This document shows, one piece after another, positions 26,058 to 35,286 of a DNA stretch of 64,000 nucleotides. Position 1 is the first letter of the stretch. The number at the start of each line of letters is the position of its first letter. The translations under genes were made by a program, and so were the position numbers. The notes below the pieces were generated by a model, which was given only the letters and a program-made list of their open reading frames with translations, did not search any database and was not told the origin of the DNA. Source of the DNA: Paucimonas lemoignei (GTDB lineage: Bacteria; Pseudomonadota; Gammaproteobacteria; Pseudomonadales; Pseudomonadaceae); assembly GCA_900475325.1 (NCBI GenBank), contig LS483371.1, positions 2,852,001 to 2,916,000 on the forward strand. The letters are read 5' to 3'.

Positions 26058-27779
26058 ATGAAGCGCAAACATCACTGGGCAGTACTGCCATTGAACTCTG
26101 CTGAACAAGATCCGCAACCCGTGCGCAACATTGACGCCTTGCTTGAAAGTGAGCGGCAATTTCGCACGCTGGCCGATAACATGAGCCAGCTGGCGTGGAC
26201 GGCTGACGCTGCCGGCAGCATCTATTGGTACAACGAGCGCTGGTACGAATACACCGGCTCTTCTCTGGAAGCCATGCTCGCCCTGGGCTGGCGCTCCGTT
26301 CATCACCCGGATCATATCGGGCGCATTTCGGCCAGACTTTCCCATTGCTTTGCCACAGGTTCCATCTGGGAGGACACCTTTCCGCTGCGGGGCAAGGGCG
26401 GTGGCTACAGCTGGTTTCTGGCACGGGCGCTGCCCATTCGGGATGAGCATGGCCATATCACTCACTGGCTGGGCACCAACACTGACATCACTGCGCAGGT
26501 CAACGCCGAGGACGCCCTGCGCGAGCTCAATGAAAGCCTGGAGCTGAGGGTTGCCGAACGCACGCGGGAACTGGCTAGCACCAACGAGTTGCTGAAGGTC
26601 GAAATGGCTGAGCGTGAGCAAGCTGAAGAAGCCTTGCGGCATGCGCAGAAGATGGACGCCATCGGCCAGCTTACCGGTGGCATCGCTCATGACTTCAATA
26701 ACATGCTCACTGGCGTGCTGGGCGCTCTGGACTTGATCCAGCGCAGAGTGGCGGCGGGGCGTGTCTCCGAAATCGATCGCTACATCAACGCCGCCGTAAC
26801 CTCGGCCAATCGTGCCGCAGCCCTGACCCATCGGTTGCTGGCGTTCGCCCGACGACAGTCCCTCAACAACAGTTCAGTGGACGTCAACCGCATGGTTCGC
26901 TCCATGGAAGAGCTGGTGCGGCGAACCGTGGGAGAAAGTATTGAACTGCAGATCCGCTTGGGTGATGAACTGCGCCGGGCGCAGACCGATGAGCATCAGC
27001 TGGAAAACGCACTGCTCAATCTGGTCATCAATGCGCGGGATGCGATGCCCGAGGGTGGTCGTCTTTCGATTCTCAGTACTAATGCCACGCTCGCGTCGCA
27101 GCAGGGGGCGATGACGGCGGGCGACTATGTGCAGCTGTGCGTGGAAGATACTGGCAGTGGCATGCCGGCGGAGGTGCTGGAGAAGGTATTCGATCCTTTT
27201 TTTACCACCAAGCCTATTGGTCAAGGCACGGGCCTGGGGTTGTCCATGGTCTATGGTTTCGTCAAGCAGACCGGGGGGCATGTGCTGATCGACAGCCGCG
27301 AGGGAGTCGGGACGCGTGTGGAGCTTTACCTGCCTTGCCACCTGCACGTTGCGCAAGGTAGTGAAGAAGTGCTCGATACTGGGACGACCCCGCGGGCGGG
27401 TTATGGGGAAAGCGTACTGGTCGTCGAAGACGAGGAGGCGGTGCGCATGCTGGTGGTGGATGCACTGCGCGAGCTGGGGTACACCATGCTCGAGGCGTGC
27501 GACAGCAAGTCTGCGCTGCCGTTGTTGCAGGGTGCGTGCCGCATTGACCTGCTGGTGAGCGATGTGGGGTTGCCCGGTTTGAATGGCCGACAGCTCGCCG
27601 AGATTGCCCGACAGTACAGGCCTGGCTTACAGGTCCTGTTCATGACCGGCTACGCCCGTAACGCGGAGATTCGCGGTGAGTTCCTGGATGACGGGATGGA
27701 TCTGTTGACCAAGCCGTTTACCGTGGATGAACTGGCACTTCGGGTGCGCACTATGCTGGAGCATCCGCGTCAGGTTTGA
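26058..27779 (+). CDS. Hybrid sensor histidine kinase: PAS, HisKA/HATPase, C-terminal receiver
   Basis: This is a soluble hybrid kinase of about 573 residues. An N-terminal PAS domain (SERQFRTLADNMSQLAWTAD to LGTNTDITAQ) is followed by a coiled-coil linker, an H-box GGIAHDFNNMLTGVL with the phosphorylated His, N-box LVINARDAMPEGG, G boxes DTGSGM and GTGLGLSMV, and a receiver beginning SVLVVEDEEA with the acceptor Asp in LLVSDVGLPG and Lys in TKPF. No membrane segment is visible, so it senses a cytoplasmic signal, possibly redox or aromatic via PAS. The ATG at 26058 has AGGAGG 12 bases upstream; an ATG at 26013 is an alternative. Its partner regulator is not adjacent. Confidence 0.88.
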   Translation: MKRKHHWAVLPLNSAEQDPQPVRNIDALLESERQFRTLADNMSQLAWTADAAGSIYWYNERWYEYTGSSLEAMLALGWRSVHHPDHIGRISARLSHCFATGSIWEDTFPLRGKGGGYSWFLARALPIRDEHGHITHWLGTNTDITAQVNAEDALRELNESLELRVAERTRELASTNELLKVEMAEREQAEEALRHAQKMDAIGQLTGGIAHDFNNMLTGVLGALDLIQRRVAAGRVSEIDRYINAAVTSANRAAALTHRLLAFARRQSLNNSSVDVNRMVRSMEELVRRTVGESIELQIRLGDELRRAQTDEHQLENALLNLVINARDAMPEGGRLSILSTNATLASQQGAMTAGDYVQLCVEDTGSGMPAEVLEKVFDPFFTTKPIGQGTGLGLSMVYGFVKQTGGHVLIDSREGVGTRVELYLPCHLHVAQGSEEVLDTGTTPRAGYGESVLVVEDEEAVRMLVVDALRELGYTMLEACDSKSALPLLQGACRIDLLVSDVGLPGLNGRQLAEIARQYRPGLQVLFMTGYARNAEIRGEFLDDGMDLLTKPFTVDELALRVRTMLEHPRQV

Positions 27780-28665
27780 TTGTTCCTTATATATAGCGAT
27801 GCGGTGAGCCTGATTCACCGCTGTTCGCAGCCTTCGTCAGCTCCTTGTATGCCTTTAGCTTCAATACATCAAAGCATTGCGCCTGGAATCGGGTAGCAAC
27901 AACAGCATCCGGGCGCTGCTGAGTCAGGTTCCGTCCTGACGGCCGGGTCACTTTTGGTGCCAAAAGTAACCAAAACCTCTGCGCTGGTGTCAGCCCCTGT
28001 ACCGCAGGGGTTCCGCCCTCCGATATCGTGGGGCGGGCACGCGCCGACGGGCCATCCATGGCCCAACGGCGCTCGCTCGGCATTCATGCCGAGCGACCCA
28101 CCCCACGGCACCTCCACTCAGCCTCCCGACGCGCATTTTGCGTCGTCTGTGAAATCGCGGCAGGAAAAGCAAAAGCAAATCTGCTTCGCAGATTTTTAGC
28201 ATCACGTTCTTCCTGACCCTGCTTTTGATTCTGGAGATCTGCGCAAAACGTATGGCCGACACACATTGCGACTTGTGGCCGGCCGAGCGCAGGTATTGCG
28301 CAGTGGGCAACCCGGCATGGATGCCGGGTTAGCCGCACCGGGCCATGGATGGCCCATTGCGGCGGCCCACGGAGCAATGCCGGAGTGAGGGAAGTCTGAG
28401 CCTCGGCGAAGACCCGGACAAAGGAGCGGGAGCGTTTTGCTTACTTTTGACTGGGCCGGCATTCCGGCTGTTCAAAAGTGAGGCGCCGTAAGGGCGCAAA
28501 GGTGAATCAGCGTCACCTCCGTTGCTGGATATGTATGGTTTTAGTGGTCCCCAACAGAACATCTACAAAGGTTTGCGTCATGTCAGACACACCACTGTCC
28601 TGTAGGAGTTGACCGAGGTTACGAGGGCTGCGAAGGCGGTTGGCCTGACACCGCAGCTCTCACGC
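27780..28665. repeat. Non-coding repeat region with large inverted termini
   Basis: Nearly 900 bp lack a credible gene. Between 27948 and 28481 the two ends are inverted copies of one motif. The left end reads TCACTTTTG...CAAAAGTAACCAAAAC (27948-27976) and the right end, on the other strand, reads TCACTTTTG...CAAAAGTAAGCAAAAC (28434-28481). Inside, GGGCCATCCATGGCCC at 28049-28064 is matched by its reverse complement at 28340-28355, and several hairpins such as CGCTCGGCAT-TC-ATGCCGAGCG occur. This resembles the pseudomonad repetitive intergenic elements that produce many spurious Arg/Pro-rich frames. Confidence 0.6.
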
Positions 28666-29682
28666 TTATTCGGCAGGCTCTTGCGGCGGGGCGTCTTCTT
28701 TCACTGCTGCCTCCTGCGTCGCGCGGAGGTTGTCCAAGGCCAGCTCGGTCTTGATCAGGATCAACTCCAGCACGCGATTCTGCTGCTCGGTATCGGTGGC
28801 GCGCTGCTTGAGGTCGGTGCTTTCCTGTTGTGCGCTTCGCAGGCGCTCTTCCAGTACTGCGCAACGGGCCTCGGTCTGCTGAATGTGTTGCGCTGCGTCG
28901 CGTGCCTGGTTGCTGAGGCTGCTCGCTTGAGTCTGGCAGTTATGCAGTTCTCGTTGTGTGCTGCGGTTCTCTGCCAGCAGGCGCTCGTTGTCGCGATTGA
29001 GCTGGGTGATCTCTTCCTGGCGCCCGATAGCATTCTGCTGCGCCTGGCGTAGCTCCATCTGCAACTGTTGAACCTGGGTTTCATGGCGTCGCTGTTCTTG
29101 CTCGCGCTGCTCTTTGATGGCGTTGCGGTAATGTTCCAGCGCATCACGGGCGTGCAGGTGCTTTTCTTCCAGTGAGCGGATTTGCCCGTCCTTGTCGTGC
29201 AGGCGCATTTCCATGTCCTGCGTGGCCTGAAGCAGACGGGCAGTGTGGGTCTGCTCAGCCTGCAACTGTTCTCGCGTGGCGTTCAGGGCTGCGGTCTGCT
29301 GTTCGAGTAACTGGCTCTCGCGGGCCAGCAACTCTTCTCGCTCCACCAGCTTTTTCTCTGTCTGCTCAACTACCGCCTGCAGGGCGGAGCGTTGTTGTTC
29401 AAAAGTTGCCTGCGCCGTATCGACGCGTTCCTGGGCCTGGCCATTCAAGCGCTGCGCGAGACGAGCGACCAGCTCGCCGAGCTCATCACCAATATCCGCC
29501 TGCACCGGACCACTGCGGCTGTCGCTTTCATCCAGCTCTCGAAGGTAGCGATGGATAGTGGTTTTCGAGCCTGTATTGCCCATTTCGATACGTACCGCAT
29601 CAATGCTCGGGTGTTCGCCCCGGGCGATCAATGCTGCGCGTGCCGTCTGGACCACCGCCTTATTCACGCCGCCCCGAGCCAT
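28666..29682 (-). CDS. KfrA-like DNA-binding coiled-coil protein
   Basis: The 338-residue protein starts at the ATG at 29682 with AGGAGG five bases upstream. Residues 1-60 (ARGGVNKAVVQTARAALIAR, then HPSIDAVRIEMGNTGSKTTIHRYLRELDE) match the KfrA N-terminal helix-turn-helix domain. The rest, from about residue 75 to 320, is a long uninterrupted coiled coil rich in Gln, Glu, Arg and Leu. KfrA proteins are plasmid-borne repressors with an alpha-helical tail that forms nucleoid-like fibres; this copy is chromosomal. It is divergent from a tyrosine recombinase, with an inverted repeat in the shared promoter that is a likely self-regulatory operator. Confidence 0.85.
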   Translation of the reverse strand: MARGGVNKAVVQTARAALIARGEHPSIDAVRIEMGNTGSKTTIHRYLRELDESDSRSGPVQADIGDELGELVARLAQRLNGQAQERVDTAQATFEQQRSALQAVVEQTEKKLVEREELLARESQLLEQQTAALNATREQLQAEQTHTARLLQATQDMEMRLHDKDGQIRSLEEKHLHARDALEHYRNAIKEQREQEQRRHETQVQQLQMELRQAQQNAIGRQEEITQLNRDNERLLAENRSTQRELHNCQTQASSLSNQARDAAQHIQQTEARCAVLEERLRSAQQESTDLKQRATDTEQQNRVLELILIKTELALDNLRATQEAAVKEDAPPQEPAE

Positions 29683-29709
29683 ATGCACCTCCTACGATTA
29701 CGTACTGTG

Positions 29710-29732
29710 GTATGTATCATGTAATTACATAC
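29710..29732. promoter_or_regulatory. Inverted repeat between kfrA-like gene and recombinase (candidate operator)
   Basis: GTATGTA at 29710-29716 and TACATAC at 29726-29732 form an inverted repeat with a 9-bp spacer, and the spacer contributes to a second palindrome, ATGTAATTACAT (29719-29730). It lies 28 bp upstream of the KfrA-like start, in an AT-rich patch. KfrA proteins are known to bind repeats in their own promoter; that this is the site is inference. Confidence 0.5.
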
Positions 29733-29851
29733 TATTTAGGCGCATAAACTCAACGTTAATTTCTGATTATTAAGACGTGATATTGGCGTATTATCCCGTG
29801 TCATCAGGTTGTCCCCTCCCGGAAAGCCGTTTTCAGTACACAAAGGCAGGC

Positions 29852-30814
29852 ATGCAGGACGACATCAATCGCTACATTGACGCCGCAACCCGGGACAACA
29901 CCCGGCGTAGTTATCGGGCGTCCATTGAGCATTTCGAAGTGAGCTGGGGCGGCTTCCTGCCTGCCACCAGCGACAGCGTGGCGCGCTATCTGGCCAGTTA
30001 TGCGGGAGTGCTGTCGGTTAATACGCTCAAGCTGCGCCTGTCTGCCTTGGCGCAGTGGCACACCAGCCAAGGATTTTCCGATCCGACCAAGGCCCCGGTG
30101 GTGCGCAAGGTTCTCAAAGGCATTCGTGCCCTGCATCCCGCCCAGGAGAAGCAAGCCGAACCTCTGCAGTTGCTGCACCTTGAACAGGTAATCAACTGGC
30201 TCAGCCATGAAACTGTGCAGGCGAGTGCGCAGCACGACACGGCGACGGTGCTGCGCTGTCGACGGGACACGGCGCTGATTCTGCTGGGCTTCTGGCGAGG
30301 TTTTCGCAGCGACGAGCTGTGCCGTTTGCAGGTCGAGGACGTCAAGGCGCTGGCCGGTTCAGGTATCAGCCTGTATTTGCCGCGCAGTAAAGGCGACCGG
30401 GACAACCTGGGCAGAACCTACCAGACCCCAGCCTTGCAGCGCCTTTGCCCGGTGCAGGCGTACATCGATTGGATCAACTGTGCGGCGCTGGTCCGTGGCC
30501 CGGTGTTCAGGGGCATAGATCGCTGGGGCAATCTGGGTGAGCAGGGGCTGCACGCCAACAGCGTCATCCCGTTGCTGCGCGATGCCCTGGAGCGTTCGGG
30601 TATCCCGGCGCAGGCCTACACCAGTCACTCGTTGCGTCGCGGTTTTGCCACATGGGCGCATCACAATGGCTGGGATCTCAAGTCGCTAATGAGCTATGTC
30701 GGCTGGAAGGACATGAAATCGGCCATGCGTTACGTCGAGGTCACTCCGTTCATGACTGGGCCGGGAGACGCAGCGGCAATTCCGATTTCTTCTATTAATA
30801 AACATCTCTTATAG
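29852..30814 (+). CDS. Tyrosine recombinase / site-specific integrase
   Basis: About 320 residues from the ATG at 29852 (AAGGCAGGC just upstream; an earlier frame start at 29777 is less likely). An N-terminal SAM-like core-binding domain (NRYIDAATRDNTRRSYRASI) precedes the catalytic domain. The conserved Arg lies in LLGFWRGFRSDEL, the HxxR pair in SHSLRRGFATW, the second His/Trp position in SYVGWKD, and the nucleophile Tyr in SAMRYVEV. The family cuts and rejoins DNA at specific sites. No other mobility genes are near it, and it pairs with a divergent KfrA-like gene, so it may be a domesticated or relic recombinase. Confidence 0.88.
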   Translation: MQDDINRYIDAATRDNTRRSYRASIEHFEVSWGGFLPATSDSVARYLASYAGVLSVNTLKLRLSALAQWHTSQGFSDPTKAPVVRKVLKGIRALHPAQEKQAEPLQLLHLEQVINWLSHETVQASAQHDTATVLRCRRDTALILLGFWRGFRSDELCRLQVEDVKALAGSGISLYLPRSKGDRDNLGRTYQTPALQRLCPVQAYIDWINCAALVRGPVFRGIDRWGNLGEQGLHANSVIPLLRDALERSGIPAQAYTSHSLRRGFATWAHHNGWDLKSLMSYVGWKDMKSAMRYVEVTPFMTGPGDAAAIPISSINKHLL

Positions 30815-30925
30815 TGAAAACCAATCAGCAGCATCAGGTTTACCAATGAGACCCTGCCTGCGATTGTGCGTAAGCTCCACTTCATCGAATTCACACCCCT
30901 TCACACACCCTCAGGAGATTCACCG

Positions 30926-31489
30926 ATGCCTATCATCAACAGCCAGGTAAAACCGTTCAAAGCCACTGCATTCAAAAACGGCGAATTCGTCGACGTTTCT
31001 GAAGCTGACTTTAAAGGCAAGTGGTCTGTCGTGTTCTTCTACCCAGCTGACTTCACCTTCGTTTGCCCAACAGAACTGGAAGACCTGGCTGACAACTACG
31101 CCACTTTCCAGAAGCTGGGCGTTGAGATCTACAGCGTTTCGACCGATACCCACTTCGCTCACGCTGCATGGCACAACACTTCGCCAGCAATCGGCAAAAT
31201 CCAGTACACCATGATCGGCGACCCAACCCTGCAGATCTCTCGTAACTTCGACGTGCTGATCGAAGAAGCGGGTCTGGCTGACCGTGGCACCTTCGTGATC
31301 AACCCGGAAGGTCAGATCAAAATCGTTGAACTGAACGACGGCGGCGTTGGCCGTGACGCTTCCGAGCTGCTGCGCAAGATCAAGGCTGCTCAGTACGTCG
31401 CTGCTCACCCAGGTGAAGTTTGCCCAGCCAAATGGCAGGAAGGCGAGGCTACTCTGGCTCCGTCCCTGGACCTGGTCGGCAAGATCTAA
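30926..31489 (+). CDS. ahpC: Alkyl hydroperoxide reductase subunit C (2-Cys peroxiredoxin)
   Basis: AhpC reduces hydrogen peroxide and organic peroxides. The 187-residue protein has the peroxidatic Cys47 in FTFVCPTEL and a resolving Cys near 166 in EVCPAKW, plus the GDPT and F(V)INP segments usual for Prx1/AhpC. The ATG at 30926 has GGAG seven bases upstream; a frame start at 30866 is rejected. A strong terminator separates it from ahpF, so ahpC can be made in excess, as is typical. OxyR control is usual for the family; I did not identify the site. Confidence 0.97.
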   Translation: MPIINSQVKPFKATAFKNGEFVDVSEADFKGKWSVVFFYPADFTFVCPTELEDLADNYATFQKLGVEIYSVSTDTHFAHAAWHNTSPAIGKIQYTMIGDPTLQISRNFDVLIEEAGLADRGTFVINPEGQIKIVELNDGGVGRDASELLRKIKAAQYVAAHPGEVCPAKWQEGEATLAPSLDLVGKI

Positions 31490-31549
31490 GTCGGATGTTT
31501 CGGCTAGGGGCGTCGAGCTCTTGAGCAAGTAAACCGCTTCGCCCCTAAA

Positions 31550-31586
31550 AACGCCCGGGCGACCATCGCCTGGGCGTTGTTTTTTC
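31550..31586 (+). terminator. Intrinsic terminator after ahpC
   Basis: AACGCCCGGGCGA pairs with TCGCCTGGGCGTT (one mismatch) around a CCA loop and is followed by GTTTTTTCT. It sits between ahpC and ahpF, and partial readthrough would set a high AhpC to AhpF ratio. Confidence 0.85.
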
Positions 31587-31622
31587 TACTCCGGTAAATC
31601 TTAGTCAAAGGAAATCGCCCGC

Positions 31623-33185
31623 ATGTTGGACGCCAATCTTAAAGCCCAGTTGAAGTCGTATCTGGAACGGGTCACCCGCCCAATCGAGATCGTCGCGTCC
31701 CTTGATGACGGCGCGAAATCCCAGGAAATGCTGGCGTTGCTCAATGACGTGATCAGCGTTTCGAAAGACATCACCCTCAATGACAGCGGCACCGATGCGC
31801 GTACGCCATCGTTCTCGCTCAACAGCCCGGGACAAGACATCAGCCTGCGATTCGCCGGTATCCCGATGGGCCATGAATTCACCTCACTGGTGCTGGCGCT
31901 GCTGCAAGTGGGCGGCTACCCGTCCAAAGCCAGTGCGGACACCGTTGAACAAGTCCGCTCTCTGCAGGGCGACTTCACGTTCGAAACCTACTTCTCTCAG
32001 TCGTGCCAGAACTGCCCGGATGTTGTCCAGGCGTTGAACCTGATGGCCGTACTGAACCCTAACATCAAGCACGTCGCCATCGACGGTGCGCTCTTCCAGG
32101 CGGAAGTCACGGATCGCCAGATCATGTCGGTGCCCAGCATCTACCTGAACGGCGAGCTGTTTGGTCAAGGTCGTATGGGCCTGGAAGAAATCCTCGCCAA
32201 GATCGACACCGGTGCCGGTGCTCGTCAGGCCGAAAAACTCAATAGTAAAGAGGCGTTCGACGTTCTGGTGGTTGGCGGTGGACCAGCCGGTTCAGCTGCT
32301 GCTGTTTATGCAGCACGTAAAGGCATTCGTACTGGCGTCGCGGCTGAACGCTTCGGCGGTCAGGTGCTGGACACCATGGCCATCGAAAACTTCATTTCCG
32401 TGCAGCACACCGAAGGCCCGAAACTCGCGGTCGCCCTCGAAGAGCACGTCAAGCAGTACGAAGTGGACATCATGAACCTGCAGCGCGCCGAGCAGCTGAT
32501 CCCGGGCAAAGATGGCGCGCTGCATGAAGTGAAGTTCGCAGGCGGCGCCAGCCTGAAGACCAAAACTGTCATCCTGGCCACCGGTGCGCGCTGGAGGGAA
32601 ATGAATGTCCCTGGCGAGCAGCAATACCGCAACAAGGGCGTGGCGTATTGCCCGCACTGCGACGGTCCGCTGTTCAAAGGCAAACGTGTGGCCGTCATCG
32701 GTGGCGGTAACTCGGGGGTTGAAGCCGCAATCGACCTGGCGGGTATCGTGTCCCACGTGACGCTGCTTGAGTTTGACGTGCAACTGCGCGCCGATGCGGT
32801 GCTGCAGCGCAAGCTGACCAGCCTGCCAAACGTGACCGTGATCACCAATGCCCAGACCACCGAAGTCACGGGTGATGAGCAGAAGGTCAACGGCCTGCGT
32901 TACAAGAACCGTCTGAACAACGAAGAAGTCACTGTCGACCTGGAAGGCATCTTCGTTCAGATCGGCTTGCTGCCCAACACCGACTGGCTCAAGGGCACCA
33001 TCGAGCTGTCGCCTCGTGGCGAAATCGTCGTGGACTCCCGTGGCGAAACGTCCATCCCTGGCATCTTTGCAGCGGGTGACGTGACCACCACACCGTACAA
33101 GCAGATCATCATTGCTCTGGGGGAGGGCGCAAAAGCCTCTCTGAGCGCATTCGATCACTTGATTCGCACGTCCGCGCCAGCCTGA
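31623..33185 (+). CDS. ahpF: Alkyl hydroperoxide reductase subunit F
   Basis: AhpF is the NADH-dependent flavoprotein that re-reduces AhpC. The 520-residue protein has the N-terminal tandem thioredoxin-like domain with redox centre CQNC (Cys128/Cys131), the FAD-binding [19 protein letters not shown], the thioredoxin-reductase-like redox centre CPHC (Cys343/Cys346), and the NADH-binding [12 protein letters not shown]. Length and domain order are normal. It is 134 bp after ahpC and is followed by a bidirectional terminator. Confidence 0.97.
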   Translation: MLDANLKAQLKSYLERVTRPIEIVASLDDGAKSQEMLALLNDVISVSKDITLNDSGTDARTPSFSLNSPGQDISLRFAGIPMGHEFTSLVLALLQVGGYPSKASADTVEQVRSLQGDFTFETYFSQSCQNCPDVVQALNLMAVLNPNIKHVAIDGALFQAEVTDRQIMSVPSIYLNGELFGQGRMGLEEILAKIDTGAGARQAEKLNSKEAFDVLVVGGGPAGSAAAVYAARKGIRTGVAAERFGGQVLDTMAIENFISVQHTEGPKLAVALEEHVKQYEVDIMNLQRAEQLIPGKDGALHEVKFAGGASLKTKTVILATGARWREMNVPGEQQYRNKGVAYCPHCDGPLFKGKRVAVIGGGNSGVEAAIDLAGIVSHVTLLEFDVQLRADAVLQRKLTSLPNVTVITNAQTTEVTGDEQKVNGLRYKNRLNNEEVTVDLEGIFVQIGLLPNTDWLKGTIELSPRGEIVVDSRGETSIPGIFAAGDVTTTPYKQIIIALGEGAKASLSAFDHLIRTSAPA

Positions 33186-33201
33186 TAGTCGGCAGGCGTA
33201 A

Positions 33202-33239
33202 AAAAAAGGGCCTCATGAGAAATCATGAGGCCCTTTTTT
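33202..33239. terminator. Bidirectional terminator between ahpF and gloA
   Basis: AAAAAAGGGCCTCATGA pairs perfectly with TCATGAGGCCCTTTTTT around a GAAA loop. With A runs on one side and T runs on the other, it can terminate both ahpF and the convergent gloA. Confidence 0.92.
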
Positions 33240-33265
33240 GTATCAGCTTTCAGCCGATCCCGGCA

Positions 33266-33787
33266 TCACAGCGGCGTGGGTTGAATGATTTCAACCCAGT
33301 AGCCGTCCGGGTCCTTGATGAAGGCCAGGCTGTTCATGCGACCGTCGGCCAGACGCTTCTGAAAGTCCACACCCAACGCTTCAAAGCGCTCACACGCAAC
33401 GTGTACATCGGGCACCGAGATGCAGATGTGACCGAAGCCACGGGGATCGGTGTTGCCGTTGTGATAGGCGAACGACGCGTCTTTCTCGGTGCCGTGGTTG
33501 TGGGTCAGCTCGAGAATGCCGGGGATCGACTTCATCCATTCGGTGCGCGCCGCGTCGTCGGCAGGGATTTGCGCCTTGTCGACCAGTGCCAGGAAGTACA
33601 GGCTGAACTCGGCTTCGGCGAAGTCACGCTTTTCAACCAGGCTGAAGCCCAGCACGCGGGTGTAGAAGTCGAGTGAGGCGGTGATGTCCTTGACGCGCAG
33701 CATGGTGTGGTTGAACACGAAACGCTGGGTGGCTGCCTCTGGTTCGGCGGTCACGCCCGGGAAGGTGTTGAGGTCTTGCAAGCTCAT
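33266..33787 (-). CDS. gloA: Lactoylglutathione lyase (glyoxalase I)
   Basis: GloA converts the methylglyoxal-glutathione hemithioacetal to S-lactoylglutathione. The 173-residue protein has two beta-alpha-beta-beta-beta glyoxalase modules. It contains FNHTMLRVKDITASLDFYTRVLGF, LELTHNHGTE, GFGHICISVPDV (metal His) and the C-terminal IKDPDGYWVEIIQP with the metal/catalytic Glu. This is the longer, eukaryote-like or Zn-type length class, common in Pseudomonas. It is convergent with ahpF. Confidence 0.95.
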   Translation of the reverse strand: MSLQDLNTFPGVTAEPEAATQRFVFNHTMLRVKDITASLDFYTRVLGFSLVEKRDFAEAEFSLYFLALVDKAQIPADDAARTEWMKSIPGILELTHNHGTEKDASFAYHNGNTDPRGFGHICISVPDVHVACERFEALGVDFQKRLADGRMNSLAFIKDPDGYWVEIIQPTPL

Positions 33788-33941
33788 GAATATCTCCGCT
33801 TGAGGTCTAAAGGTTTTACCAAATGATACGGGGCGACATCCTCGATGCCAAACGCACAGGCCAACAAAGCCCTATTGGCTCTTGTTCCTGGCTGCCTGGG
33901 CGGTCAGACTTTGCGATCTATGTGCCCAAGTGATGCCTATC

Positions 33942-34475
33942 ATGATTGACCCGCTCTGCAGAAATTCATTCATTGCGTTGTGCCTGATGTTTGCATTGGG
34001 GAGCAGCCAGGTTCAGGCGGCTGTGATCGTCTGGCCCAGCGGCTGGCAAGTGGAAGACCTGTCAGGCGCCAAGGACGCTGCACAGTCTCGACAGCGGGCC
34101 GCCAAGCTGGATGAAGCAGGCAACCCGTTGATGGTCATGGAGCTGACTCAGTCCGCGTTGGCGCCCGGTCACGAAGTCAATATCGAAGGCGTGCTGCTGG
34201 AGATGCGCAAATCTGTACAGGTCAATTTTTCGCGCAGTGGCTTTCAGAGCGTATGCACCCGGGTCAGGGAAACCAAACTCAGCACAGTCCCGGCTCTGGA
34301 AACCACCTGCACCATCACGCAGAACGGCGTGCACGTGATGACCCAGACGCTGGTTGCCGCCGCCAATAAAGAAGCTGCGTGGTCGCTGTCCTACGCAGGA
34401 TCTGCAGAGGGCTACATGGCAAACAAGGCTGAGGCCCTACAGATTCGCGATGGGCTGATCCTGACCGCGCCGTAG
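33942..34475 (+). CDS. Secreted DUF4946 protein
   Basis: From the ATG at 33942 (AAGTGA eight bases upstream) the 177-residue protein has a signal peptide, SFIALCLMFALGSSQVQA, with a likely cleavage after VQA. It then shows AVIVWPSGWQVEDLSG, NPLMVMELTQSALAPGHEVN, LETTCTITQNGVHVMTQTLVAA and the WSLSYAGSA strand, matching the DUF4946 family I know from pseudomonads. It should be periplasmic, with two Cys likely in a disulfide. The function is unknown. It is monocistronic. Upstream in-frame starts at 33933 and 33882 exist but lack a ribosome-binding site. Confidence 0.78.
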   Translation: MIDPLCRNSFIALCLMFALGSSQVQAAVIVWPSGWQVEDLSGAKDAAQSRQRAAKLDEAGNPLMVMELTQSALAPGHEVNIEGVLLEMRKSVQVNFSRSGFQSVCTRVRETKLSTVPALETTCTITQNGVHVMTQTLVAAANKEAAWSLSYAGSAEGYMANKAEALQIRDGLILTAP

Positions 34476-34923
34476 GAAGAACCGACGAATCCCGAATTTC
34501 AGGCAAAAAGAAGCCCGCCGAAGCGGGCATTGGGGCGCTAATCCTTTAGCAGTCTGTATCTTGTGGTAGACCGTGTGAAAAAAACGTGAATATTTCCGGA
34601 AAATATTCTGGAACGTTCGTACTGATAAATATCGGAATATTCTTACAGATAAGAACGACAATGCTGGTTGTTATGAAGCGTGAATTACTGTCGTTACAGA
34701 CTTTATGACTAAAACAAAAAGATTATTCTTCTTAATTCAGCAGCTTGGTAACTACAGCTGTGCGCAAGTGGATGAGAGGGTTATACGAAATTGAACGATG
34801 CTGCACCCTTGGGATTCAATAATTATCAGGGAGTTATGAAGGGGTTTTATATCCTGACGTCAGATAATTGTCGGGCAATAAAAAGCCCCGCACAGGCGGG
34901 GCTTTTTATACTGCGTACATCGA
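34476..34923. other. AT-rich intergenic region between DUF4946 and mvaT
   Basis: The 448 bp contain a GCCCGC-CGAA-GCGGGC hairpin at 34513-34528 just after the DUF4946 stop. A near-palindrome around 34587-34609 (GAATATTT / AAATATTC) lies in a very AT-rich stretch, and the mvaT terminator is at 34880-34909. No gene is supported. A plus-strand small RNA ending at the terminator is possible but unproven. Confidence 0.4.
34880..34909. terminator. Bidirectional terminator after mvaT
   Basis: AAAAAGCCCCGC pairs with GCGGGGCTTTTT around an ACAG loop, 15 bp beyond the mvaT stop. A and T tracts on both sides let it work in either direction. Confidence 0.9.
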
Positions 34924-35286
34924 TCAAGCGCGCAGCCAGGAGTCAACGGTGTCGACACCGTATTGCTCTTTCCAGGATTTCAGCCCGCGGTGGTTGCCAC
35001 CTTTGGTTTCGATCAGCTCACCTGTGTGCGGGTTCTGGTAAACCTTGACGACACGGGCGCGACGGCGCTTTGGACCCGACGTCAATGGCTGTGCCGACGA
35101 GCCTTTAGGGTCGAGGATGGCGATGATGTCGCGCAAACCCTTGCCATAGGTGCTCATCAGGCCCTGGAGCTTCTGTTCGAATTCGATCTCCTTTTTAAGG
35201 CCAGCGTCATTCTTCAGGGACTCAAGCTGGGCCAGCTGTTCCTGAAGGGCTTTTTCTGCTGCACGAAACTCGGCAAGTCTGGACAA
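34924..35286 (-). CDS. mvaT: MvaT/MvaU-family H-NS-like xenogeneic silencer
   Basis: The 120-residue protein has the N-terminal coiled-coil oligomerisation domain SRLAEFRAAEKALQEQLAQLE, a flexible basic linker (GPKRRRARVVKVYQNP) and the C-terminal DNA-binding domain ETKGGNHRGLKSWKEQYGVD with the GGNHRGL AT-pincer loop. MvaT-family proteins bind AT-rich DNA minor grooves and silence acquired genes. Pseudomonads carry several paralogues, so whether this is MvaT, MvaU or a third copy is not settled. It is monocistronic with its own strong terminator. The AT-rich defence genes at 59-61 kb are plausible targets. Confidence 0.9.
   Translation of the reverse strand: MSRLAEFRAAEKALQEQLAQLESLKNDAGLKKEIEFEQKLQGLMSTYGKGLRDIIAILDPKGSSAQPLTSGPKRRRARVVKVYQNPHTGELIETKGGNHRGLKSWKEQYGVDTVDSWLRA

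Noticed and set aside
24534..26831. 765-codon minus-strand open frame opposite gor and the sensor kinase
   Set aside because: It mirrors two genes with clear catalytic motifs, has no domain of its own, and such long antisense frames are expected at this GC content.
28084..28562. Several Arg/Pro-rich frames in the repeat region
   Set aside because: They arise from the repetitive, palindromic sequence and differ in frame; none has a convincing start signal.
29852..30814. The integrase as the driver of the defence island
   Set aside because: It lies 19 kb to the left, separated by conserved core genes (ahpCF, mexEF-oprN, carnitine locus).
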